This document shows positions 7,054 through 13,322 of a DNA stretch of 13,322 nucleotides, one piece after another. Both the position numbers and the translations under genes were made by a program. The notes beneath the pieces are model-generated. The model made no database searches and had not been told where the DNA came from. It worked only from the letters and a program-made list of their open reading frames with translations. The stretch comes from Desulfuromonadaceae bacterium UBA6124 (GTDB taxonomy: Bacteria > Desulfobacterota > Desulfuromonadia > Desulfuromonadales > Trichloromonadaceae), in contig DIVU01000179.1 in the NCBI GenBank assembly GCA_002423365.1, forward strand, positions 1 through 13,322. Direction: 5' to 3'. Positions within the stretch are counted from its first letter, which is position 1. Every line of letters starts with the position of its first letter.

Positions 7054-7755
7054 GTGATGGTCATGGGGGGACGTTTCAGACAAAATGGACGTCGATACCT
7101 TTCGGCGTTTGGCGGGAAAGTGATTTTCGGGATCTGCCTGCTGCTTGGGGTCGCCGCGCCGGCGGTGGCCGATTACCAGGTGCTGCTCAAATCCGGAGAA
7201 ACGCTGTACGCCCGGGATTACTGGCTGGACAAGGTCGACAAGAACCTGATCCGGCTCGATCTCGATGGAACGACCCGCCGGGTGTCCCGGGACGGTGTCC
7301 ACTACATCACCCCGATGCCCGAGGAAGATCCGCGGGCCCGGGTTGCGATCAAGCGCATCACCTTCGCGCCTAAAGAAAAGCTGGCCGCCGCCGTGGTTGA
7401 GGCTCCCCGGGAAGGGAGCGTCGCGGAGGCGGAGGAAAGTGCTTCGGTCACGGATGCCGCCCCGTCGCCATCCGCGGAGGCGGTCGCGACCTCGGCCGAC
7501 GGCGCTGCCTCTTCCGTTGGCGATCCGCTGGCCATGGACGAATTCTGGCGGGAAGAGGCGGAGCGCATCGATGAGCAGCGGGAGGCCGCCAAGGAAGAGT
7601 TCAAGGCCGCCTTGGCCGGGGATGATCTGGCGGCGCGTCAGCAGGCCCGGCAGAAGATTCTCGATCTGACCGATGCCCGCTCCCGCCTCCGGGAAGAGGT
7701 GCGCAGCGCCCATGAGGGCGTGTTGCCGACCTGGTGGCGCTGGACCGCCGATTGA
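7054..7755 (+). CDS. Exported protein of unknown function with beta-type domain and coiled coil
   Basis: 233 aa. A basic N-terminus followed by a hydrophobic stretch VIFGICLLLGVAAPAVA (about residues 23-39) reads as a Sec signal peptide with cleavage after AVA, so the protein should be periplasmic. The mature part begins with a beta-rich module (YQVLLKSGETLYARDYWLDK...) of a type I associate with small exported Desulfuromonadales proteins. An Ala/Ser/Glu-rich linker follows (about 110-165), then a charged helical segment (about 168-225) likely to form a coiled coil. I do not recognise a named family. A GTG at 7054 with AGGGGGA ten bases upstream is used; ATG at 7057 or 7063 are possible. It lies 15 bp after the DUF1015 gene and before the binding-protein/kinase/receptor series. 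Confidence 0.75.
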   Translation: MMVMGGRFRQNGRRYLSAFGGKVIFGICLLLGVAAPAVADYQVLLKSGETLYARDYWLDKVDKNLIRLDLDGTTRRVSRDGVHYITPMPEEDPRARVAIKRITFAPKEKLAAAVVEAPREGSVAEAEESASVTDAAPSPSAEAVATSADGAASSVGDPLAMDEFWREEAERIDEQREAAKEEFKAALAGDDLAARQQARQKILDLTDARSRLREEVRSAHEGVLPTWWRWTAD

Positions 7756-7780
7756 CCGGGCGCCTCCACCGGAGAAACGG

Positions 7781-7849
7781 ATGCCCCAAGTTGTCCACTC
7801 GTTTTACGACAACCCCGCCCTGACCGTGATCGGGTGTCCCCGTGCGTGA
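7781..7849 (+). CDS. Candidate 22-aa small ORF, translationally coupled to the binding protein
   Basis: An ATG at 7781 has GGAG six bases upstream and opens 22 codons (beginning MPQVVHSFYDNPALTV) that end in TGA at 7847-7849. The stop lies inside the first codons of the next gene, whose GTG start is at 7842, so ribosomes finishing the small ORF would be placed on that start, which itself has only a weak ribosome binding site (GGGTG). No signal peptide or known motif. It could be a leader peptide for coupling or a chance frame. Confidence 0.4.
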   Translation: MPQVVHSFYDNPALTVIGCPRA

Positions 7850-8774
7850 AAACAAATCCCTCCTTTTTTTTCTTCCCCTTCTTCTGCTCACGCTCCTGCC
7901 GTGGCTGACGCCGACGGCCGACGCCTGGGGGGCTTCGCGCATCGCGGTTCTTTATCCGGAGGTTCGCGAACCCTACCTTTCCGTTTTCAGTACCATCATT
8001 CGTGGCATCGAATCCCAAGGGGAGCGGCAGATTCTCCCCTATCCCCTGCCGGAAAATTTCGATTCCGACCGCGTGGAAAAGTGGCTGGCCGCTCGCCGGC
8101 CCGATGCCGCCATCGCCCTGGGTAGCCGTGGCTTCCAGATGGCCGAGGCGCTCAAGGGGAAGCTGCCGGTGGTGGTTGGGGCGGTGCTGCTCGCCCCCAA
8201 CGGGCTGCCGGGCATCAGTCTGGCCGCCGATCCCCTGATTCTTTTCGCCACCCTGAAAGAGTTGGCTCCCGGCACCCGTCGGGTGTTCGTGGTCTATCAG
8301 CCCGAGGAGAGCGCCTGGCTGGTGGAGCGGGCGCGGGGCGCGGCGCGCCTCCAGGGGCTTGAACTGCATGCCCGGCCCGCCGCCGACCTGCGCGCGGCCG
8401 TGACCACCTATCGGGATCTGGTCGAAAATAGCCTGGGAGAAAGAGATGCCGTCTGGCTGACCATGGATTCGGTCAGCGCCAATGATCGGGCGGTCTTGCC
8501 GATGCTTCTTGAAACGGCCTGGAAAAGGAAATTCGTCCTCTTTTCCAGCAAGCCCGGGCATGCCAAGCAGGGCGCGCTTTTTTCCCAGTATCCCGACAAC
8601 CATCGTCTCGGCCAGCAGTTGGGCGCCCTGGCCGAAAGCATCCGCGAGGGGCAAGAGGCTGACCTGGGGCCGAGCCGGGAATTGGAGACGGCGGTCAATC
8701 TGCGCACGGCGGCCCATCTCGGGCTGAATTTCCGGGCCGAACAGAAAGATCTCTTTCACCTGACCTTCCCCTGA
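7842..8774 (+). CDS. Periplasmic ABC-type substrate-binding protein (PF04392-like), soluble
   Basis: 310 aa. The signal peptide is clear: MRENK, a hydrophobic core of about 17 residues rich in Leu and Phe, then a probable cut after TADA (about residue 28). The mature protein resembles the ABC substrate-binding family PF04392: strand RIAVLYPEV at the start, an alternating alpha/beta two-lobe pattern, PDAAIALGSRGF, LPVVVGAVLLAP, TRRVFVVYQPEES, and DAVWLTMDS. It has no cysteine, so it is not a lipoprotein. No permease or ATPase gene is nearby; instead a sensor kinase starts 48 bp downstream, which points to a role in ligand sensing rather than transport. The ligand is not readable. The GTG start has a weak ribosome binding site and overlaps the end of a 22-codon ORF. 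Confidence 0.85.
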   Translation: MRENKSLLFFLPLLLLTLLPWLTPTADAWGASRIAVLYPEVREPYLSVFSTIIRGIESQGERQILPYPLPENFDSDRVEKWLAARRPDAAIALGSRGFQMAEALKGKLPVVVGAVLLAPNGLPGISLAADPLILFATLKELAPGTRRVFVVYQPEESAWLVERARGAARLQGLELHARPAADLRAAVTTYRDLVENSLGERDAVWLTMDSVSANDRAVLPMLLETAWKRKFVLFSSKPGHAKQGALFSQYPDNHRLGQQLGALAESIREGQEADLGPSRELETAVNLRTAAHLGLNFRAEQKDLFHLTFP

Positions 8775-8822
8775 TCGGGGGAGGGAAGAGCCTCGGAGGG
8801 TGGTGTTTCGCAGGGGGAGGGT

Positions 8823-10463
8823 ATGATTCCACGGCGTCTTTCACAGATTGGTTTCCGGGGCAAGCTGCTGGGTCTTGTCGGCCTCGGCATTTTTGCCCTG
8901 GCCCTGACCGCGGCCATGACCACCGCCTGGGTAACCAGCAACCGGACCCGGGCCCTGCTCGTCGCCCAGGGGCTGCAGGTCACCGGCACCCTAGCCGATC
9001 AGAGCCTCTTGGCCCTGCTCTATCGCAGCGAGGAAAATGCCCTGCGCCCCTTAAGGGCCATGCTCGGTTTTCCCGATGTCCGTCAGGCAGGGATTCTCGA
9101 TCCCCAGGGGAAGCCGCTCTTTGTGCTGGGCGGCGACGAGGGTGACGGCTTCGTTCCCCCCGACTCGGGGCTTCTGCTCAAGCCCGAGCTGGTGCGGGAG
9201 AGTCCGGACGAATGGCTCTTTGTGGCGCCGGTCTACAGTGGCGACCTGCCGGCCGCCGGGGATGAGGGGACGGAGCTTTTCAATCCCAATGCCCTCTCCC
9301 GGGGCCGGGAATTGCTCGGTTACGCCAGTGTCCGGATGAGCAAGCGGGCCTTGCGTGCCCTGCAGACCCATATCTTCTGGGGCAACATCAGTATCGGCTG
9401 TACCTTCGCCCTTGGCCTGCTGCTGGTGATGAATCTCGGCATCAAGCGCATGATTCGGCCCCTTTACCGCCTCAGCCGGATTATGGAAGAGGCCAAACAG
9501 GAGGGGGCCCATGTCTACGCTCAGGTGCGGGGTCCCAAGGAAATCATGCACATGGCCGAGGCTTTCAACCTGATGATGAGCAGCCTCGAAGAGCGCGACC
9601 GGCGGCTGCGCAATCACCGTGAACAATTGCGGACCGAGGTGGCGATCCGCACCCGGGAACTGGTCGAGGCGCGGGACGCGGCCCTGACCGCCAATCGGCA
9701 CAAATCCGAATTTCTCGCCAATATGAGTCATGAACTGCGTACCCCCTTGCAGGCGATCATCGGCTATGCCGACCTCGCCCGGGAAGAACTGGAGCTCGAA
9801 GGGCGCGACGCCAGTGTCGCCGATCTCAACCGCATCGTGCACAACGCCCGGCGGCTGCTGGCGCAGATCAACAACATTCTCGATCTGGCCAAAGTCGAGG
9901 CCGGACGCATGGAGCTCAACCTGCAACCGGTCCGGCTCCATCTCGTCGTCGAGGAAGCGCTGGAGACCATTCGTCCGCTCATGCTGCAGCAGGGCAACCG
10001 CCTCGAATCCCGTTTCGAAGGGGCGGCGCAAGAGGCGCGCATCGACCGGGAGAAGCTGTTGCAGTGCCTGCTCAATCTGCTCAGCAACGCCGGGAAATTC
10101 ACCCACAACGGCCGCGTTACCCTGGTCGCCCGACTCGATCCCGCGCTTTTGCGGATCGATGTCATCGATACCGGCATCGGCATTTCGGCCGAGCAGCAGG
10201 AACTGATTTTCGAGGAATTCCGCCAGGCCGACGGTAGCCTCACGCGCAAATTCGAAGGGACTGGACTGGGGCTGGCGATCACCCGGCGCTTCTGTAAACT
10301 GATGGGGGGGGATGTTGCCTTGGTCAGCACGCTCGGCTCCGGCTCGACCTTCAGTATCCGCATTCCGTTGCCGATCGCGGAATCGGCGCCGGTCTTCCCG
10401 GTGGGCAAAGGGGACGAGGTCCAGGAAGCTTTGCCCTTTTCCGGAGCGGGGACGGGCTTTTGA
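8823..10463 (+). CDS. Membrane sensor histidine kinase (CHASE8-like, HAMP, HisKA, HATPase)
   Basis: 546 aa. Domain order: membrane helix 1 at about residues 16-37, a periplasmic sensor domain (about 40-180) with the CHASE8-like pattern LADQSLLALLYRSEENALRPL and QAGILDPQGKPL, membrane helix 2 at about 186-206, a HAMP linker (about 207-260), and a helical connector. The dimerisation domain follows with the phospho-accepting H303 in NMSHELRTPL. The ATPase domain has the N box LLNLLSNAGKF (N422), G1 DTGIGI (D449), F box IFEEFRQ and G2 GTGLGLAI (479-486). It ends without a receiver domain, so it is not a hybrid kinase, and no response regulator is in the window. ATG 8823 is preceded by a strong GGGGGAGGG. 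It lies between the binding protein and the receptor; the former probably modulates its periplasmic domain. Confidence 0.95.
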   Translation: MIPRRLSQIGFRGKLLGLVGLGIFALALTAAMTTAWVTSNRTRALLVAQGLQVTGTLADQSLLALLYRSEENALRPLRAMLGFPDVRQAGILDPQGKPLFVLGGDEGDGFVPPDSGLLLKPELVRESPDEWLFVAPVYSGDLPAAGDEGTELFNPNALSRGRELLGYASVRMSKRALRALQTHIFWGNISIGCTFALGLLLVMNLGIKRMIRPLYRLSRIMEEAKQEGAHVYAQVRGPKEIMHMAEAFNLMMSSLEERDRRLRNHREQLRTEVAIRTRELVEARDAALTANRHKSEFLANMSHELRTPLQAIIGYADLAREELELEGRDASVADLNRIVHNARRLLAQINNILDLAKVEAGRMELNLQPVRLHLVVEEALETIRPLMLQQGNRLESRFEGAAQEARIDREKLLQCLLNLLSNAGKFTHNGRVTLVARLDPALLRIDVIDTGIGISAEQQELIFEEFRQADGSLTRKFEGTGLGLAITRRFCKLMGGDVALVSTLGSGSTFSIRIPLPIAESAPVFPVGKGDEVQEALPFSGAGTGF

Positions 10464-10616
10464 GGTCACCATTAGCGAACGTGGGTCTGGTTTTTTTTGA
10501 GGAATTTTTTATGTGGATTTCTCATGCATCTTTCGGGGGGAGGACGATTTCACGCCTTGCGGAGATCGGCGGTTATGGCTGAGGCAGCCGAGGTTGATCG
10601 AAGATCAGGGGGAATG
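10464..10616 (+). promoter_or_regulatory. Leader region of the TonB receptor gene with two small hairpins
   Basis: 153 bp between the kinase stop and the receptor start. It opens with T-rich tracts (8 T at 10491-10498 and 6 T at 10505-10510) that stand out from the GC-rich surroundings. A 23-codon ORF runs through the middle. Just before the receptor ribosome binding site are two hairpins: GGCT-gaggc-AGCC (10577-10589) and TGATC-gaa-GATCA (10595-10607), the second directly touching AGGGGGA. No cobalamin or other riboswitch motif was recognised, and no Fur-like box was found. Regulation of the receptor at RNA level is plausible but not shown. Confidence 0.4.
10511..10582 (+). CDS. Candidate 23-aa leader ORF before the TonB receptor
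   Basis: ATG 10511 has GAGGA seven bases upstream, an ideal ribosome binding site, and opens 23 codons (beginning MWISHASFGGRTIS) that end in TGA at 10580-10582. The stop overlaps the first small hairpin of the receptor leader. The peptide has no known motif. It is not in frame with the receptor. It could be a regulatory leader peptide or fortuitous. Confidence 0.35.
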   Translation: MWISHASFGGRTISRLAEIGGYG

Positions 10617-12776
10617 ATGAGAAAGTGGAAACGATGGTCGATGGCCATGGTGCTGGCGGTGAGTTTTGGCTTCCCCGGGACAGGGCGGGGGGCCGACCCC
10701 GCCGAGCCCCTGCTGGTTGCCTACAATGACGGACTGGCCGAACTCTACGGAGACGAGGAGTTTGTCAGTATCGCCACCGGCAGCAAAAAACCGATCACCA
10801 GGGCGCCCGCGGTGGCCAGCGTCATCACCGCCGAAGACATCCGCGCCATGGGCGCCACAACCCTCGACCAGGCCCTGGAAACCGTACCGGGGTTGCATGT
10901 GTCGCTGTCGGCGGTAAACCGGTTGGATTCTGTCCATTCGATCCGCGGCATCCACACCGGCTTCAGTCCCCAGGTGCTGCTTCTGATGAACGGCATTCCC
11001 TTCCCTGAGCTCTGGACCAGCAGCCATCCCATGCTGTTTCGCCTGCCGGTGGCGAATATCGAGCGCGTCGAGATTATGCGCGGCCCGGGCTCGGCGATTT
11101 ACGGCGCCGACGCCTACGCCGGGGTAATCAACATCATCACCAAGGATGCCGCCGGACTCGGCGGCACCCTCGGCGGTGGCCGGGTCGGTTCTTTTGACAG
11201 CCAGGAGCTCTGGCTGCAACATGGCGGAACCCTCTCCGACTGGGAACTCTCCTTCTCCTTCGAATGGCAGACCACCGACGGCGACCGCGACCGAATCGTC
11301 GGGCGCGATAACCAGACCGCCCTGGACGAAACCCTCGGCACTCGCGCGTCCCTAGCCCCTGGGCCTCTCGACACTCGTTACGACCTGTTCAACACCTACC
11401 TTGGCCTCGGTCGTGGCGACTGGCAACTGCACCTGTGGAACTGGCGGCTCGACGATGCTGGTGTCGGCGCCGGGGCGGCCCAGACCCTCGACCCCGACGG
11501 CTTCCAGCACAATAACCTGTATCTGGCCGACCTGACCTGGAACAACAGCGACCTGTTCAGAGACTGGGAACTGTCCAGCCGCCTCAGCTACCAGCATCTC
11601 GACAACCAGATCGAGTATCATATTTTTCCCGCCGGCAGCCGCCTGCCCATCGGCGGCGACGGCAACGTCGATTTTTCCGGCCAGGGCAGCCTGGTCGACT
11701 TTCCCGCCGGATACCTAGGCGAACCCGGCGGCACCTCGCAGGTTCTGTCCTTCGAACAGGCCTTGGTGTTTACCGGCTGGGAGCGGCATCGCCTGCGCCT
11801 AGCCGCCGGCGCCAAACGCCAAGAGCTCGACACCCGCGAAAAAAAGAATTACGGCCCCGGGGTCATCGACGGCAGTCAACCCGTGGTCAGCGGCACCCTG
11901 AGCAACGTCTCCGCCACCCCCTATGTGTTCGGGCCCGACAAGGCCCGCACTATCCGGCATCTTTCCCTGCAGGACGAATGGCAGCTTGCCCCGGACTGGG
12001 AGCTGACCGCCGGTCTCCGCTACGACGATTTCTCCGACACCGGCGAGACCCTCAATCCGCGGGTGGCCCTGGTTTGGGCCACCCGCCACAACCTGACCAG
12101 CAAGCTGATGTACGGCAGCGCCTTCCGCGCCCCCTCCTTCTCCGAGCTCTATGCCGCCAACAATCCGGTGACCCTGGGGAACGCGACGCTCAATCCGGAG
12201 ACCATCGACACCCTGGAACTGGCCTTCGACTACAAACCGGCCTTCAACCTGCAACTGGGACTGAGCCTGTTCGCCTACCAGGCCCAGGATCTCATCGAAT
12301 TCGTCGCCGACCCCGACGGAACCACGTTCACCGCCCGCAACGCCCGGGACCAGGATGGTCACGGCTTCGAAGTGGAGATGGACTGGAAGCTCAACGGCGC
12401 CGTGCGGCTGCGCAGCAACTACGCTTGGCACCATGCCGAGGATCGCCGTACCAACCGGCGCATCGCCGACGCCCCGGCCCAGCAGGCCTACCTGCGGGCC
12501 GACTGGAAGTTTCTCCCTGACTGGACGCTCTCTTCCCAGGCCACCTGGATCGGAGATCGTGTGCGGGCAGCAGGCGACCGGCGCCCCGAGCTCGACGATT
12601 ATACCCTGGTCGATCTGACCCTGCGCCGCAGCCGTCTTTTCAAAAATCTCGAGGTGGCCGCCTCGCTGCGTAACATCTTCGACGAAGAGGCCCGCGAGCC
12701 AAGCAGCGGCATCATTCCCGATGACTATCCCCTGGCCGGCCGCAGCGTCTGGGTGGAACTTTCCTTCAGGATGTAG
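10617..12776 (+). CDS. TonB-dependent outer-membrane receptor
   Basis: 719 aa. Outer-membrane gated channel that takes up a scarce ligand with energy from TonB-ExbB-ExbD. Signal peptide MRKWKRWSMAMVLAVSFGF, cut near GRGA. Plug domain at about residues 55-177 with KKPITRAPAVASVITAEDI, LDQALETVPGLHV, and the family signature RVEIMRGPGSAIYGADAY followed by GVINIITK. The rest is a 22-strand-type beta barrel with alternating aromatic strands, including NPRVALVWA, YGSAFRAPSFSELYA, LNPETIDTLELAF and the end LRNIFDEEAREPS. The last residue is Met (VELSFRM) rather than the usual Phe. The frame is open back to 10497, but ATG 10617 (or 10614) is chosen because it starts a proper signal peptide and AGGGGGA precedes it. 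Ligand unknown; the plug is of the common vitamin/siderophore receptor type. Two bases later the citrate-synthase-like gene starts. Confidence 0.94.
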   Translation: MRKWKRWSMAMVLAVSFGFPGTGRGADPAEPLLVAYNDGLAELYGDEEFVSIATGSKKPITRAPAVASVITAEDIRAMGATTLDQALETVPGLHVSLSAVNRLDSVHSIRGIHTGFSPQVLLLMNGIPFPELWTSSHPMLFRLPVANIERVEIMRGPGSAIYGADAYAGVINIITKDAAGLGGTLGGGRVGSFDSQELWLQHGGTLSDWELSFSFEWQTTDGDRDRIVGRDNQTALDETLGTRASLAPGPLDTRYDLFNTYLGLGRGDWQLHLWNWRLDDAGVGAGAAQTLDPDGFQHNNLYLADLTWNNSDLFRDWELSSRLSYQHLDNQIEYHIFPAGSRLPIGGDGNVDFSGQGSLVDFPAGYLGEPGGTSQVLSFEQALVFTGWERHRLRLAAGAKRQELDTREKKNYGPGVIDGSQPVVSGTLSNVSATPYVFGPDKARTIRHLSLQDEWQLAPDWELTAGLRYDDFSDTGETLNPRVALVWATRHNLTSKLMYGSAFRAPSFSELYAANNPVTLGNATLNPETIDTLELAFDYKPAFNLQLGLSLFAYQAQDLIEFVADPDGTTFTARNARDQDGHGFEVEMDWKLNGAVRLRSNYAWHHAEDRRTNRRIADAPAQQAYLRADWKFLPDWTLSSQATWIGDRVRAAGDRRPELDDYTLVDLTLRRSRLFKNLEVAASLRNIFDEEAREPSSGIIPDDYPLAGRSVWVELSFRM

Positions 12777-12778
12777 CC

Positions 12779-13322
12779 ATGACGAACCGTCACGACACCG
12801 TCCGTCGCCGCAGCGAAACCTTCACCTGCCGCCCGGTCACTAGGATCTGGGAAGAACTCGCGGTCGTCGATAACCCTTATGCCGCCGCCGGCGCCCGCTG
12901 CCACGGTTACGATCTTGTGGAACTGATGACGAAACGCAGTTTCGTCGACGTGTTGTATTTGCTCTTCCAGGGTGAGTTGCCGTCCCCGGAACAAGCTCAG
13001 CTGCTGGAACAGCTGATGATTGCGCTGATCAATCCCGGTCCCCGCCATCCGGCGACCCGCGCTGCCATGTGCGCCGGGGTGGGAAAGACCGATACCGGCC
13101 AGATCCTTCCCATTGCCCTCACCACCTTGAGTGGCGCCCATCTGGGAGCGGCGGAAATCGAAGCAAGCATGCGATTTCTCCGGGGCGAGCTGAAAAATGA
13201 TCCTGCAGCGACGGCCCGAAACCTTCTGGCCAAAGGCCGGCCTCCAATTGAGGGTGACTGGCACCTCGCCCCCGGTTTCGGTTGCCGGTTCGGGGGGATC
13301 GATCATCTGACAGTCAGCCAGG
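12779..13322 (+). CDS. Citrate-synthase-superfamily protein, N-terminal 181 codons (cut by window edge)
   Basis: The frame from ATG 12779 stays open to the window end. Similarity to citrate synthase PF00285 is clear: NPYAAAGARCHGYDLVELM (residues 32-50) matches the CS motif with RGYDIEELA, followed by SFVDVLYLLFQGELPS. GAHLGAAEIEAS (119-130) corresponds to the GPLHGGANE active-site segment, with H121 as the likely catalytic His. PGFGCRFGG (165-173) corresponds to the GFGHRVY segment. The departures from the canonical motifs suggest a divergent member such as a citryl-CoA lyase-like or 2-methylcitrate-type enzyme rather than the housekeeping synthase; the catalytic Asp lies beyond the window. 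The start has AGGAT about six bases upstream and is two bases after the receptor stop, so it is in the same operon. Confidence 0.85.
   Translation, partial: MTNRHDTVRRRSETFTCRPVTRIWEELAVVDNPYAAAGARCHGYDLVELMTKRSFVDVLYLLFQGELPSPEQAQLLEQLMIALINPGPRHPATRAAMCAGVGKTDTGQILPIALTTLSGAHLGAAEIEASMRFLRGELKNDPAATARNLLAKGRPPIEGDWHLAPGFGCRFGGIDHLTVSQ

Noticed and set aside
5680..7713. A 677-aa open frame on the minus strand opposite the DUF1015 and exported-protein genes
   Set aside because: It is the shadow of the plus-strand genes in high-GC DNA: its composition is low-complexity Gly/Arg/Gln-rich, it matches no family I know, and the plus-strand frames have clear family motifs.
9051..10472. A 473-aa minus-strand frame opposite the kinase
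   Set aside because: Shadow of the histidine kinase, whose H, N, G1, F and G2 boxes are all in the plus frame.
10468..10498. Possible terminator after the kinase gene (T8 run)
   Set aside because: Only a 4-bp ACCA/TGGT pairing precedes the T-run; too weak to call a terminator.
10464..10616. Cobalamin riboswitch before the TonB receptor
   Set aside because: The leader is short and shows no B12-box-like sequence; only two small hairpins are seen.

Overview
The window is GC-rich chromosomal DNA with tightly spaced genes. It looks like a Gram-negative bacterium with an outer membrane: it carries lspA, a TonB-dependent receptor and several periplasmic proteins. The codon style and the small DUF4911 and DUF1015 proteins make me think of the Desulfuromonadales/Geobacter group. 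That placement is inference, because there is no rRNA or other taxonomic marker here.

Left part (1-5221, all minus strand): a housekeeping pair, ileS (isoleucyl-tRNA synthetase, complete) followed by lspA (lipoprotein signal peptidase, cut by the window edge). The two are separated by a spacer that is almost entirely one long imperfect hairpin. Upstream of ileS is a small ribbon-helix-helix regulator (55 aa). Its start is set by a strong ribosome binding site, and it has its own promoter next to a short dyad. Then comes about 500 bp without a credible gene. This stretch holds an AT-rich tract, a cluster of repeated TGTGTCAT-type sites, the terminator of ald, and a 12-bp inverted repeat in the ald 3' region. 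Next is ald (alanine dehydrogenase), complete and with its catalytic residues.

Right part (5336-13322, all plus strand): divergent from ald lie a DUF4911 protein and a DUF1015 protein, then an exported coiled-coil protein of unknown function. After these comes what looks like a sensing and uptake module: a soluble periplasmic substrate-binding protein (PF04392 type) without any ABC permease or ATPase in the window, a CHASE8-like/HAMP/HisKA/HATPase sensor kinase without a receiver domain, a TonB-dependent outer-membrane receptor, and, two bases after the receptor stop, the first 181 codons of a citrate-synthase-superfamily enzyme. Two short ORFs with good ribosome binding sites (22 and 23 codons) sit directly before the binding protein and before the receptor.

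The likely logic of the right part is that the receptor brings a ligand across the outer membrane. The binding protein would report it to the kinase, and the citrate-synthase-like enzyme may act on the same metabolic theme. The ligand cannot be read from the sequence. No tRNA, rRNA, CRISPR array, transposase or recognisable riboswitch was seen.
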